Source of the DNA: Alicyclobacillus mali
Lineage (GTDB): Bacteria; Bacillota; Bacilli; Alicyclobacillales; Alicyclobacillaceae
Reading direction: 5' to 3' (one strand)
Length of the DNA stretch: 64,000 bases
NCBI RefSeq assembly: GCF_017329565.1
Contig: NZ_JAFMTT010000014.1
Under the pieces are notes generated by a model. It worked only from the letters and a program-made list of their open reading frames with translations. It searched no databases and was not told the DNA's origin. Positions 24,954-33,554 of this stretch are shown in pieces; the stretch's first letter is position 1; every line of letters starts with the position of its first letter. A program made the translations under genes and the position numbers.

Positions 24954-26591
24954 TCAGTTGTCTATCACGACGTCAAGAACCGGTCCCATTTGCGAGATAG
25001 AACTCCACGTTGGCAGCTCGGCGAACGCCTGCGTCCCGACCTCGCTCCAGAAGTTGAGCGGGCAAAGGCGCCGCTCCTGAGGATGTCCGTCCGGAAACAA
25101 ACATCGCTCAATCTGACGGAGCTGCCGGAGTTCGCCCTCACGGCGCCGCTTCCACGCGCGCACCACGCGTCGCTCCAAGTCCCGCCATGCGCGCTCCTCC
25201 ACCTGCACATGTCGTTCGAGGATGGCAGGGACCTCCGGGCCGAGCTCAGTGTAGGAAGCCTGAAGGCTGGCGAGCTTCGCGCGCACGCTTTCCAGCCAGC
25301 CGTCGACCTCGCGCCGCAGCGGCTCCGAGACATCGGCGCGCATGCGGCTTGCCACGAGATCAAGGGGGTCGCGCAGTTCGTCAAGCGACAGATGGTGCTT
25401 TCGCATGAGGCGTGCCACGCTGGGCGGCACCAAGCGCATGCGCTGTCGCAGGATGAGCGGCGGCAAGCGTCGTCCGTGCGCGTGAAAGACGCCGCGCGAA
25501 AGCGGATAGTATGCGATCTCGCTCGGCCCCCCTACGTACGCCAAAGTCGGGAGCACCGCATCCTGCACCACGGGCCGCAAAAGGACATTGGCAGAAAACC
25601 CCGTGGGGTCGAGATCGCCTCGCTCAAGCCATTCGGACAGTGCGCCAGCTTCGCCGTGACCGCGGGCGACGAAACCCGCCGCGCTCTCTTCCAACACAAA
25701 CCGCTTGCCATCCATCACGGCAAACACGGTGGAATGGCGCGGGTCGCGAACCACCTCCGGCACAAAGCCCGCCCGTTCGACCTCGGCGTACGCGTCGTCC
25801 AACCGCCGCTGCACGTCGCGCACTGCCTCTAGCCCCTGACGGAACACGGGCCACGCCAGGCGGCGTACGGCAGGCAGACAGGGATCGAAGAACACGAGGC
25901 CGTGTTCGGCGAACACTTTCGCCATGATCCGCGCGAACCAGGTGGCGAGAGAATCGCCCTCCCTCCACGCCGACCAGATGGCGTGAAGCGCCTCGAGCTT
26001 GTGGCTCGTTTCCGCCAACCGCTCATCGGCCTGGTTCAGAACACTTTTCACATCACGCACCTCGAGCGCCTCGCAGTAGACCATCTGATGCGGCTCAAAG
26101 CGGTGAGGAAGCTGAATGCGTCCCACTTCCCCGAGCCGGTCCACTACATGCGCGTGGTTGACCTCCTCGGCGTCGTGGTCCTCGGACGCAATCCAAAAGA
26201 CCGGCACGACTGGGCGCTCCAGCTGTCGCTCAAGTTCGCGCGCCACACCGATGGCGGTGAGCGCCTTGGCGAGGCTGTAGATAGGCCCTGTGAACAGTCC
26301 CGCTTGCTGTCCCGTGACGACGGCCAACGCGCCGGGTTCCGCCAAGCGCTCCAGCGCTCGGTTCTGAGCTGCGGATGCGCCGATCTCGCCGTGAAACACG
26401 CGCAGCGCTTGCACGAGCGAAGTGCGTGTCGCCGGCGCATAACTCCGCAGGACTGCCTCGGCGCGCGCCCGGTACGTCGCGATGTCGCGCGGATCTTGAT
26501 CGTCGTAGAGATGATGGACGCGATCGAAGGAGAACAAATGGGCGTCGGCTAGTGGATTTCCGGTCGGCGCCTCGTATACCGTACACTTCAA
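24954..26591 (-). CDS. bshC: BshC, bacillithiol biosynthesis cysteine-adding enzyme
   Basis: Last enzyme of bacillithiol synthesis, joining cysteine to GlcN-malate. It has the family motifs VVTGQQAGLFTGPIYSLAKA, PVFWIASEDHDAEEVNH and LAYVGGPSEIAYY, with a helical coiled-coil region near the C-terminus. The frame extends up to a GTG at 26630, but a good sigma-A promoter puts the RNA start at about 26626. I therefore choose the TTG at 26591, which has AAAGGGG 10 nt upstream and gives 545 residues (B. subtilis 539). With Bdr in the murA element, two bacillithiol genes lie within 15 kb. Confidence 0.92.
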   Translation of the reverse strand: MKCTVYEAPTGNPLADAHLFSFDRVHHLYDDQDPRDIATYRARAEAVLRSYAPATRTSLVQALRVFHGEIGASAAQNRALERLAEPGALAVVTGQQAGLFTGPIYSLAKALTAIGVARELERQLERPVVPVFWIASEDHDAEEVNHAHVVDRLGEVGRIQLPHRFEPHQMVYCEALEVRDVKSVLNQADERLAETSHKLEALHAIWSAWREGDSLATWFARIMAKVFAEHGLVFFDPCLPAVRRLAWPVFRQGLEAVRDVQRRLDDAYAEVERAGFVPEVVRDPRHSTVFAVMDGKRFVLEESAAGFVARGHGEAGALSEWLERGDLDPTGFSANVLLRPVVQDAVLPTLAYVGGPSEIAYYPLSRGVFHAHGRRLPPLILRQRMRLVPPSVARLMRKHHLSLDELRDPLDLVASRMRADVSEPLRREVDGWLESVRAKLASLQASYTELGPEVPAILERHVQVEERAWRDLERRVVRAWKRRREGELRQLRQIERCLFPDGHPQERRLCPLNFWSEVGTQAFAELPTWSSISQMGPVLDVVIDN

Positions 26592-26632
26592 GGAGAACTC
26601 GCCCCTTTGCTCCACCCAAAATGGCCACACTC

Positions 26633-26661
26633 ATCATAACAACCGGGGCTAGGGATGTAAA
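26633..26661 (-). promoter_or_regulatory. sigma-A promoter of bshC
   Basis: TTTACA (-35) and TATGAT (-10, 26638-26633) on the minus strand with a 17-nt spacer, about 35 nt before the chosen bshC start. It overlaps the leader of the divergent dehydrogenase gene. Confidence 0.7.
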
Positions 26662-26685
26662 ACCGTAAGGAGTTGAGGAAACCTC

Positions 26686-27435
26686 ATGGCGCAGGGAGCG
26701 TTTTCGGATCGAGTCGCCATCGTGACGGGCGCCTCGGGCGGCATTGGACGGGCCGTTGCGCTGGAACTGGCGGGCCAGGGCGCGAGGGTGGTATGCGGGT
26801 ACTACACGGGGCGGGATGAGGCGGAGCGAACCGTCGCCGAATGCGAGCGGCTTGGTGCCGAAGCGCTCGCCGTGCAGGCGGATCTGTCAAAAGAAGAAGA
26901 GGCCAGACGCCTCGTCATGGAGGCCACGCAGTTCGGAACGCCGACGCTTGTCGTGCACGCTGCGGGCGGTGACGCGCGGGCGCTCGCGCACGAGATGCCG
27001 ACGGATGCTTGGCGCCACGTCATCGACGAGCATCTGTCCTCGGCGTTCTATTTAACCAAAGCTGCGTTTCCACACCTACGGCGATCTCGCCAGGCCGCCT
27101 GCGTCTTGATCTCATCCGTCTACGGTCTGCACGGCGCCGCGATGGAAGGCGCGTATGCCGCGGCCAAAGGGGGGATCATCGCCTGGATGAAGTCACTGGC
27201 ACGCGAGTGGGCTTCCATTCCCGTGCGCATGAACGCCATCGCGCCAGGCCCGATTGAGACGAAGATGTTGAGGCACCTGGCCCCCGACGAGCGCGAATCA
27301 CTCGAGCGAGAAATTCCGCTCGGGCGCATGGGCCGTGCCGAGGAAGTGGCGGCGGCCGTGTCCTTTCTCTTGAGTCCAAGGGCTTCGTACATCACCGGCC
27401 AGGTTCTCGCGGTGGATGGGGGCTGGATGAGCTAA
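26686..27435 (+). CDS. short-chain dehydrogenase/reductase (FabG/YmfI-like)
   Basis: NAD(P)-dependent oxidoreductase of the classical SDR family, 249 residues. The cofactor loop TGASGGIG (about residues 15-22), catalytic Ser in LISSVYG and Tyr/Lys in YAAAKGG are intact. The C-terminus SYITGQVLAVDGGWMS is typical of FabG and of YmfI, the enzyme that completes the elongation-factor-P modification in B. subtilis. Substrate cannot be assigned from sequence. It is divergent from bshC and convergent with the germination gene, with only 2 nt between the stop codons. Confidence 0.85.
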   Translation: MAQGAFSDRVAIVTGASGGIGRAVALELAGQGARVVCGYYTGRDEAERTVAECERLGAEALAVQADLSKEEEARRLVMEATQFGTPTLVVHAAGGDARALAHEMPTDAWRHVIDEHLSSAFYLTKAAFPHLRRSRQAACVLISSVYGLHGAAMEGAYAAAKGGIIAWMKSLAREWASIPVRMNAIAPGPIETKMLRHLAPDERESLEREIPLGRMGRAEEVAAAVSFLLSPRASYITGQVLAVDGGWMS

Positions 27436-27437
27436 TC

Positions 27438-28691
27438 TCAGCTTTTTTTCTGAATCGGCTCGAGCTGCACGCCGAATCTGCGCACGTGAATCTGCACGTC
27501 CACCTGGATCTTTGCAGTTTTGAGTTTCTCCTCCCACGGAAACGCGGCGAACTGCTGATAGGTCATGAACTGGCTTCGGATGGCCTTCGAGACCGGAATG
27601 ACATCCGCTTGGTCATGAACAAGAAGCCGGTTCAACAAGCGCTCCATGCGCTCCGACACCTGCTTATCGAGCTCCGCTTCGAGCTTCTGGCGGGCTGCGG
27701 GATCGGCGTAGTTGCGTGCCGACGAGATGTTGATCACGTCCGCGTCCACCGGCACGTGCGCCGTGATCGCCAGCGGGTTGGACAGCTTGACCTGATACTC
27801 GGCTGGCCGCTCCTTGTGAAGTTCAAGGCCAATGTCCCGGTCCGGAGCCTCGGGATCTTGCAGGGTGAGCGTGGCGTGGTGTACGCCGCCCTGCAGGAGT
27901 CGCAGGTAGAGGCAGTCCTTCCCGGTCACCTCGTCGACCATCCTATCCTCCCGGAAGATGGCAGCGCCCATCCAGTCGACGGGGTTGCCGCCTTTCCGGC
28001 GGACGTCTCCAGCGCGATACGACAGTCCAGGCGAATCCGGCATCTCGCCCTTTTCGGCGTTCTGGTTCACCGCAAACATCGGCGCCATGGCGTCCTCGTG
28101 CGGATTTTCCATGCCATCGATGAGGTACTGAATTGGGCACACGGGTGCAATCCCCGTCCGCTGCGACACGAGAGCTACGCCGTCGGCGATGCGCGTGAGG
28201 GCGGAGTCAAGCATCGGTTGGAAAGCCTTTATCGATTCGCTGGCCTTGCCCTTGGACACGGAGACGGGCACTGTCCTGCGGAATTCTCGATAGCGCGTGA
28301 GAGCCTCGATATACGGCTCCACGCCCTCTTTCGCTAGGTCTTCGCCGAACACGATGAGCGACAGGTGGGAGAACGTAATGGATCGCTCCACGGATCCGTT
28401 GGCGATCATCATCGCTTCCGGGATGCTGCGCGCCCGCACCGTGATTGGCTCCTTGCCGGCCAGAGGCTGTTCTCCAGAGTGCGAACTCGCCCCGGTAGGG
28501 TTGACCGGCTGAGCAATCCGAAACGTGCAATCGATCAGGCCACCAGGCGCCTTGTCGACACCGAGCACGCTGACGAACGCCTGCTGCTCCAGTTCCTGGC
28601 GATCATAGCAGCCTGTCGTGGCCAACGGCGCGAAGATGGCCAATCCCAGCGTCAGCCATCGGGACGCGGCGCACGACCACCGGAGCTTCAT
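27438..28691 (-). CDS. Ger(x)C-type spore germination lipoprotein
   Basis: C subunit of a germinant receptor. It has an N-terminal signal peptide with lipobox LATTGC, then the GerAC domains (CYDRQELEQQAFVSVLGVDKA; TFSHLSLIVFGEDLAKEGV) and the conserved C-terminal third (LSNPLAITAHVPVDADVIN). The usual A and B subunit genes are not next to it, so it is an orphan here. The ATG at 28691 has GAGAGGA upstream; an earlier ATG at 28709 is in frame. A sigma-G promoter match upstream fits forespore expression. Confidence 0.9.
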   Translation of the reverse strand: MKLRWSCAASRWLTLGLAIFAPLATTGCYDRQELEQQAFVSVLGVDKAPGGLIDCTFRIAQPVNPTGASSHSGEQPLAGKEPITVRARSIPEAMMIANGSVERSITFSHLSLIVFGEDLAKEGVEPYIEALTRYREFRRTVPVSVSKGKASESIKAFQPMLDSALTRIADGVALVSQRTGIAPVCPIQYLIDGMENPHEDAMAPMFAVNQNAEKGEMPDSPGLSYRAGDVRRKGGNPVDWMGAAIFREDRMVDEVTGKDCLYLRLLQGGVHHATLTLQDPEAPDRDIGLELHKERPAEYQVKLSNPLAITAHVPVDADVINISSARNYADPAARQKLEAELDKQVSERMERLLNRLLVHDQADVIPVSKAIRSQFMTYQQFAAFPWEEKLKTAKIQVDVQIHVRRFGVQLEPIQKKS

Positions 28692-28718
28692 CCGCATTCC
28701 TCTCACCATCCTCGCTCG

Positions 28719-28748
28719 TAGGATGGCTCGTGGCCTTGCATTCCATGC
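28719..28748 (-). promoter_or_regulatory. sigma-G-type promoter of the Ger(x)C gene
   Basis: On the minus strand GCATG (28748-28744), an 18-nt spacer, then CATCCTA (28725-28719). This fits every position of the sigma-G consensus as I recall it (GHATR, 17-18 nt, CATNHTA). Germinant-receptor genes are normally expressed from sigma-G in the forespore. Confidence 0.72.
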
Positions 28749-28832
28749 GCGGCCACCTGGCCTGCACCCCGCTGCGATCCGTTCCCGACTGCCGCTTCAT
28801 GCACGGCCGAATCGTCGAAACTGGTGCATGAG

Positions 28833-28862
28833 AAAAAGGAGCAAGCCTACTCAGCCTGCTCC
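28833..28862 (-). terminator. terminator of rsfA
   Basis: Hairpin with GGAGCA/TGCTCC arms that begins in the last codons of rsfA and is followed on the minus strand by TTTTTCT: a classical intrinsic terminator overlapping the stop codon. Confidence 0.8.
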
Positions 28863-29512
28863 ATGCGCTCTCCTGACGTAATGCGTTCCAAATTGCCATA
28901 TTCGTCGATACGATACATGAACCCCTCGGCGAATTTTGGACCAATTAAGTCGTCATCCAGAACAGCCGCCTTGCGCGCGCGCTCCATAATCTCGACGAGC
29001 GCCCGGTAATCCCGCGCCACAGCTTCGTGGGTGGACTTCAGGTCGCGCAGTTCCTCGCACACCTGCTTGTACTGGGCTTCGAGCGACTCGTATTTCGCGC
29101 GCATCTCGCTCAACTGTCGCTCGGCGCTGCGCCAGCGCGAAGCCCATTCCTGCGCGGTGTTCTTCTCCTGGCGCAGGAACCGGAGCACCTGCGCCCACGT
29201 CATCAGCGTCGCGGTCGGGTGATCCGCGTCTCCTCCCTCGAGCTGCGCCTGCACGCGCTGCGACTTGTTCTTCTTGCGCTCTTCCTTCGCCAGTTCAATG
29301 CGATAGCGCTGTTGTTTCCGAACACACGCATTCCACCGGAAACCACAGGCGGCTGCCGTACGACCTAAGCGCCTCGCCGCTTCGTTGAACCCAGCCAACT
29401 GGGTGCTACCTTGTTTGATGTGTTTCAGGACGATCTCCGCTAGAATCTCGTCGTCCTCCGTCGTCCACGCGTCTTGGCGCATCGCCCTGTCTTTCTGTCT
29501 CGTCTCGCTCAT
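28847..29512 (-). CDS. rsfA: RsfA-family prespore-specific regulator
   Basis: Forespore transcription factor that tunes part of the sigma-F regulon in B. subtilis. The N-terminal Myb/SANT-like DNA-binding region (DAWTTEDDEILAEIVLKHI ... GRTAAACGFRWNACVRK) is highly characteristic. A basic linker follows, then a long coiled coil (about residues 115-180, EMRAKYESLEAQYKQ). A later ATG (29482) would give an N-terminus closer to the B. subtilis protein. A sigma-F promoter and a perfect palindrome lie upstream. Confidence 0.9.
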   Translation of the reverse strand: MSETRQKDRAMRQDAWTTEDDEILAEIVLKHIKQGSTQLAGFNEAARRLGRTAAACGFRWNACVRKQQRYRIELAKEERKKNKSQRVQAQLEGGDADHPTATLMTWAQVLRFLRQEKNTAQEWASRWRSAERQLSEMRAKYESLEAQYKQVCEELRDLKSTHEAVARDYRALVEIMERARKAAVLDDDLIGPKFAEGFMYRIDEYGNLERITSGERMEQAE

Positions 29513-29547
29513 CGCGTTTCACCGGCCTTTCAAAACGATGGTCGTCA

Positions 29548-29564
29548 GTCGGAATTATTCCGAC
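29548..29564. repeat. perfect palindrome in the rsfA leader
   Basis: GTCGGAAT and its exact complement ATTCCGAC around a single central base, about 36 nt upstream of the rsfA ATG and at the predicted transcription start. It has the form of an operator and may be where RsfA or another regulator controls this gene. Confidence 0.65.
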
Positions 29565-29573
29565 GCTACCATT

Positions 29574-29603
29574 TGTTATTCCCACCGGCGAGGAGACTTA
29601 AAC
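29574..29603 (-). promoter_or_regulatory. sigma-F-type promoter of rsfA
   Basis: GTTTA (29603-29599, minus strand), a 15-nt spacer, then GGGAATAACA (29583-29574). Against the sigma-F consensus (GYWTA, 15 nt, GGNNANAMTR) only one position differs. B. subtilis rsfA is transcribed by sigma-F, which supports the call. Confidence 0.72.
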
Positions 29604-29624
29604 AGAGGCTGGGCAAAAGGGGCG

Positions 29625-29870
29625 CTACGGCTCGGCGCGATCGGCCGAACGAATCCTGCGCCATCCGCGGCGCCGGTAGATATACGGCGATTTTGCGCCC
29701 ACGTATTCGATCACGACCCGCGGCGGTCGGTCAAAGAGCGGCTTTCGGCGGATGGCCCGCCAGGCCAACCTGCCGAGGTACAAGGCGCGCGTGAGGCGCG
29801 AAGCGTTCCACAAGGCATAGGCGGTCGACGCCACTCGGAACAGCCGAAATGCCAGCCGAAGCCATCGCAT
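29625..29870 (-). CDS. small Arg-rich protein downstream of thiI
   Basis: An 81-residue protein of unknown function: very basic, with an amphipathic or weakly hydrophobic N-terminal half (WLRLAFRLFRVASTAYALW) and a charged C-terminus. I do not recognise the family. The ATG at 29870 has GGAGGG 7 nt upstream, and the frame opens 3 nt after the thiI stop, so it is probably translated with the nifZ-thiI operon. Confidence 0.6.
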   Translation of the reverse strand: MRWLRLAFRLFRVASTAYALWNASRLTRALYLGRLAWRAIRRKPLFDRPPRVVIEYVGAKSPYIYRRRGWRRIRSADRAEP

Positions 29871-29894
29871 CGCAAGCCCTCCAAGTATCACGAC

Positions 29895-31097
29895 TTACAG
29901 ATAGGTTGCGCTCGCACCGAAAACCTCATCCGCCGTCACGAGCTTCTCTTCGCGAGACGTCACCGCATCCGCAATGAGATGCTCCACGTCCATGCGGGCT
30001 TCCGCCCGCTCCAAATCGTGCAGCTTCGGATTCGTCTTGGGATGCTTCGGCGCAAACAGCGAGCAGCAGTCATCAAACGGGAGAATCGAAATGTCGTACG
30101 TGCCCATCCGCTTGGCGAGTTCGATAATCTCGAGCTTGTCCTCCGCGATGAGCGGCCGCAGGATGGTATGATCCGTGGCGCGATCGACGGCGTTCAAGGC
30201 CGCAAGCGTTTGGCTCGCAACCTGGCCCAGACTGTCGCCCGTCACGAGCGCGCCTGCACCCACTTCTTCCGCGATCTTTGCTGCTGCGCGAACCATCATC
30301 CGGCGGAGCAGGATGGTCTTGAGTCCCTCGGGCGCAGCGCGCTGGATTTCAGCCTGAATGGCCGTGACCGAGACCAGATGCAACTTCATGGGCCCGCCCC
30401 ACTTCGTGAGGACGGCTGCGAGATCTTCCACCTTTTGCTGCGCTCGCTCGCTGGTGAACGGAAAGCTGTGAAAGTGAACGAGTTCAAGTTCCAAGCCGCG
30501 CTTCATCGCCTTCCAAGCGGCCACCGGGCTGTCGATACCACCGGAGAGCAGCACGAGGCCCTTCCCGCTCATTCCGACCGGGAAGCCGCCGAGCCCAGGC
30601 ACGCGGCTCGGATACACGTACGCGGCAGACTTGCGCACGTCAACCTCAATCACCACCTCTGGACGGTGGACGTCCACGCGAATGTGCGGCAATGCGCGCA
30701 GCACGGCCGCTCCGACAGCTTTCTGCAGCGCCGGGCTGTCGAGCGGAAACCCCTTGAACCCCCGCCGAGCCTCGACCTTGAACGTGGACTTGTCCATAAG
30801 TTCCCGCTTGCCCACCTCGACGGCTGTCTGTTGGATGGCAGCCAGATCGAGCGGCGCGACTGCGACGGGCGAGATGGAAGAGATGCCGAACACCTGCTGC
30901 AGCTTTTGCAACGTCGCATCGACGGGAGCTCCGTTCAATTGAACCACGATGCGCTGCTGGCTGCGCGCAACCTTTACCTCCGGCCAAGCGGACAGCGCGC
31001 GCCGCACGTTGCGCTCCAAAAGCTGTTCCATCTCGGCGCGGTTGGCGCCTTTTGTCGTCAGTTCGCCATATCGGATCAAAAGATGATCGTATAACAA
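29895..31097 (-). CDS. thiI: ThiI, tRNA 4-thiouridine synthase
   Basis: ATP-dependent enzyme that makes s4U8 in tRNA and in some bacteria feeds thiamine thiazole synthesis. It has an N-terminal ferredoxin-like region, a THUMP domain (about 60-165) and a PP-loop domain with SGGIDSP at 185-191. The C-terminal rhodanese domain of the E. coli enzyme is missing (400 residues), as in Bacillus, where the adjacent dedicated cysteine desulfurase NifZ hands over sulfur. The nifZ gene is 12 nt upstream here. Confidence 0.95.
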   Translation of the reverse strand: MLYDHLLIRYGELTTKGANRAEMEQLLERNVRRALSAWPEVKVARSQQRIVVQLNGAPVDATLQKLQQVFGISSISPVAVAPLDLAAIQQTAVEVGKRELMDKSTFKVEARRGFKGFPLDSPALQKAVGAAVLRALPHIRVDVHRPEVVIEVDVRKSAAYVYPSRVPGLGGFPVGMSGKGLVLLSGGIDSPVAAWKAMKRGLELELVHFHSFPFTSERAQQKVEDLAAVLTKWGGPMKLHLVSVTAIQAEIQRAAPEGLKTILLRRMMVRAAAKIAEEVGAGALVTGDSLGQVASQTLAALNAVDRATDHTILRPLIAEDKLEIIELAKRMGTYDISILPFDDCCSLFAPKHPKTNPKLHDLERAEARMDVEHLIADAVTSREEKLVTADEVFGASATYL

Positions 31098-31109
31098 GTT
31101 CAGATCCTC

Positions 31110-32258
31110 CTACCGAATGCCTAGCGCTTGTTTCAGCCACGTCGTCCGCTCACGCACGATCTCCAGCGCGCTCTCGATTTCCGACGTTCGAGTGCCAGGA
31201 TGCCATGAGAACCGAATCGCCGCAAGTGCCAATTCAGGTTTCACGCCCATGGCGGTCAACACGTGACTCGGCTCCCGGCCGTGTTTCCCACTCGAACACG
31301 CGCTTCCAGCCGAGACATACAACCCCTTTTCCTCAAACGCGTGCACCAAGATCTCTCCGCGCGCGCCGGGCAAGGCTGCGCAGAGGATATAGGGCGAGTG
31401 ATGACGAGGGCTCATGATCACATAACCCAGTTGCTCGAGCCCGCGCGCAAGGCGCTCTCTCTTCTGCTCCGCGTCCGCGTCGCTCTCCATGTCGCGGATT
31501 GCATGAGCTGCCGCTTCGCCGAACGACAGCGCCCCGAGAACGTTTTCCGTGCCGGATCGCAACCCGAATTCCTGACCGCCCCCGACGACATGCGGCTTGA
31601 GGCGAAGACTTGCATGGACATAAAGCGCACCGGTTCCCTTCAAGGCTCCCAGTTTGTGCCCCGAAGCGGCATAAAGGTGGATCCGTGCGCCGCTGATGGA
31701 GACCGGGATTTTTCCGAGCGCCTGTGTCCCATCGACGTGCAACACCGCCTTGGGATACGCTCGCAGCCCGTCCGCCACCTGCTCCACGGGTAGAACTGCT
31801 CCGGTCTCGTTGTTGACATGCATGATGGAGACCAAAATCGTGTCGTCGCGCACGTGGCGCAGCACCTCTTCCGCCGAGACATCGCCGCGTCGATCTGGGT
31901 GCACATACGAGACCTCAAAACCCTCTCGCTCGAGATCCGCCATCGCCTCACGGACCGCGGGATGCTCGATGGCCGTGGTCACGATGTGACGGCCGCGTTG
32001 GGTATAGGCCCGAGCGACGCCGTAGATGGCGAGGTTGTTGGCCTCCGTGCCCCCGCCCGTGAAGACAAGGCGGCCGTCTCGCGCGCCGAGGCTGTGCATG
32101 AGTTGCTCCCTCGCGTGCCGCAGGGCGCGTTCAGCGCGCATGCCCATCCGGTGGAGCGAGGACGGATTCCCGTACAACTCCAACCACTCGGACACCCGTA
32201 CCCGCACCTCGGGGCGCACCGGCGCGGTCGCTGCGTAGTCGAAATACAGCTCGTCCAT
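31110..32258 (-). CDS. nifZ: cysteine desulfurase (NifZ/IscS-like)
   Basis: PLP enzyme that takes sulfur from cysteine as a persulfide. The N-terminus is MDELYFDYAATAPVRPEV. The PLP-binding segment contains HVDGTQALGKI and the Schiff-base Lys in SGHKLGALKG, and the persulfide Cys lies in GSACSSGKHG near the C-terminus. The frame is open further upstream across the clpP terminator, but the ATG at 32258 follows GGAGGG and matches the family start. 382 residues. Its pairing with thiI implies tRNA thiolation. Confidence 0.93.
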   Translation of the reverse strand: MDELYFDYAATAPVRPEVRVRVSEWLELYGNPSSLHRMGMRAERALRHAREQLMHSLGARDGRLVFTGGGTEANNLAIYGVARAYTQRGRHIVTTAIEHPAVREAMADLEREGFEVSYVHPDRRGDVSAEEVLRHVRDDTILVSIMHVNNETGAVLPVEQVADGLRAYPKAVLHVDGTQALGKIPVSISGARIHLYAASGHKLGALKGTGALYVHASLRLKPHVVGGGQEFGLRSGTENVLGALSFGEAAAHAIRDMESDADAEQKRERLARGLEQLGYVIMSPRHHSPYILCAALPGARGEILVHAFEEKGLYVSAGSACSSGKHGREPSHVLTAMGVKPELALAAIRFSWHPGTRTSEIESALEIVRERTTWLKQALGIR

Positions 32259-32282
32259 CACCTCAATCCCTCCTAAAGCCAG

Positions 32283-32312
32283 ACGGCCGAGGCACCGACG
32301 CGCCTCGGCCGT
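32283..32312 (-). terminator. terminator of clpP
   Basis: An 11-bp perfect GC-rich stem (ACGGCCGAGGC and its complement, 8-nt loop) 15 nt past the clpP stop. On the minus strand the tail CTGGCTTT is short of Ts, so read-through into nifZ is possible. Confidence 0.65.
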
Positions 32313-32326
32313 GAGCGGATTCTGTG

Positions 32327-32905
32327 TCAGCGGTAGATGACCTCGTCGATCAACCCGTACGCCTTCGCTTCCTCCGCCGACATGAAGTTGTCGCGATCCG
32401 TATCCTGCGCGACTCGCTCCAGCGGTTGCCCTGTCCGTTCCGCCAAGATGTGGTTGAGGCGTTCCCGCGTCTTCAGGATATGCCGGGCGTGGATCTCGAT
32501 ATCCGAAGCCTGGCCCCTTGCGCCCCCGAGCGGCTGATGGATCATCACCTCGGAGTTCGGCAGCGCGTAGCGCTTGCCCTTCGCGCCAGCCGCCAGCAGA
32601 ACCGCTGCCATGCTCGCTGCCATGCCAACGCACATCGTGCTCACATCGGGCTTGATGTGCTGCATGGTATCATATATGGCGAGGCCTGCCGACACCGATC
32701 CTCCCGGACTGTTGATATACATCTGAATGTCCTTTTCCGGATCATCCGCGGCGAGGAACAGAAGCTGCGCCACTACCGCGTTCGCCACGTCATCGTCGAT
32801 GGGTGTCCCCAGGAAGATGATCCGGTCCTTCAGCAGACGCGAGTAAATGTCGTAGCTGCGCTCCCCTCTCGACGTCTGCTCGATCACGTACGGGATGAGA
32901 CTCAT
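32327..32905 (-). CDS. clpP: ClpP, ATP-dependent Clp protease proteolytic subunit
   Basis: Serine protease that forms a tetradecamer and works with ClpX and ClpC in general and regulatory proteolysis. The catalytic triad is intact: Ser98 (GMAASMAA), His123 (MIHQP), Asp172 (TDRDNF). 192 residues, usual for Firmicutes. It has its own sigma-A promoter and terminator and so is monocistronic. Confidence 0.97.
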   Translation of the reverse strand: MSLIPYVIEQTSRGERSYDIYSRLLKDRIIFLGTPIDDDVANAVVAQLLFLAADDPEKDIQMYINSPGGSVSAGLAIYDTMQHIKPDVSTMCVGMAASMAAVLLAAGAKGKRYALPNSEVMIHQPLGGARGQASDIEIHARHILKTRERLNHILAERTGQPLERVAQDTDRDNFMSAEEAKAYGLIDEVIYR

Positions 32906-32945
32906 GCGCTCAAGCCTCCTTTTCGTCTACGGTACTACAATAACC

Positions 32946-32974
32946 ATTATGACACGACCTTGCCATTTCATCAA
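32946..32974 (-). promoter_or_regulatory. sigma-A promoter of clpP
   Basis: TTGATG (-35) and CATAAT (-10, 32951-32946) on the minus strand with exactly 17 nt between, about 41 nt before the ATG. Confidence 0.65.
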
Positions 32975-33072
32975 GGTTAGTCAAAGTCAACAGGTTTTCC
33001 AGCACAGGAGGTTGCTCTCGGCATGCCGGCCCGCCTCACGCGGGATACTGTGGATATTCACGCGAGAGGAGG

Positions 33073-33489
33073 ATGGTCATGCAGCGCAACATTCACCCTG
33101 CGGATCGCTATCTGCGCCTGGCTGCTGGCGTCGCGAGTTTGTCGTCCGCCGTCTACGGCCGCCGACAATCTGCTTTCACCCGAGCCCTGCTCGCAGGGTT
33201 TGGCGCGATGAAAATTGCGGAAGCGATCTCAGGCTACTGTCCCATCAAGGCTTCGGTGGAACGGATGCCGAAATCCGGCGAACAGGCGGCGAGGGCAAGC
33301 CAATCGTGGATGCGACAAGCATCGGCGATCGCGCAGAAGGGCGTCGAGCGCCTGGTTGATCAAGCGCAAGGCACGGTGCAGCAGGCGGCCGATCGCGTCA
33401 AAACATCGGACACCCCCATTCCGGACGAAGTGGCGGAGTTCCTTGTGGAAGGCAGCAAACGCGAGCCAAGCGACGAGGACAACGCCTGA
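33073..33489 (+). CDS. DUF2892 (YgaP-type) membrane protein
   Basis: 138 residues. The N-terminal half matches the DUF2892 pattern (NIHPADRYLRLAAGVASL ... GYCPI), a short hydrophobic module of one to two membrane helices often attached to rhodanese-type proteins. The C-terminal half is a helical, charged tail ending in acidic residues. Function unknown. A ribosome site (GAGAGGAGG) precedes the start. Convergent with the next gene over a strong hairpin. Confidence 0.78.
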   Translation: MVMQRNIHPADRYLRLAAGVASLSSAVYGRRQSAFTRALLAGFGAMKIAEAISGYCPIKASVERMPKSGEQAARASQSWMRQASAIAQKGVERLVDQAQGTVQQAADRVKTSDTPIPDEVAEFLVEGSKREPSDEDNA

Positions 33490-33494
33490 CACGC

Positions 33495-33530
33495 AAGAAG
33501 ACAGCCACCGCGCGGGATGGCTGTCTTCTT
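33495..33530. terminator. bidirectional terminator
   Basis: A 13-bp perfect stem (AAGAAGACAGCCA and complement) with a 10-nt loop between two convergent genes. The TTCTT end serves as the U-rich tail for the plus strand and, by symmetry, for the minus strand. Confidence 0.8.
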
Positions 33531-33554
33531 CGATGTGCACACGAGCGACGCGCA

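Noticed and set aside
32960..32995. CtsR operator upstream of clpP (GTCAAAGTCAA)
   Set aside because: The heptad spacing is wrong for the CtsR tandem repeat and only one half-site is good.
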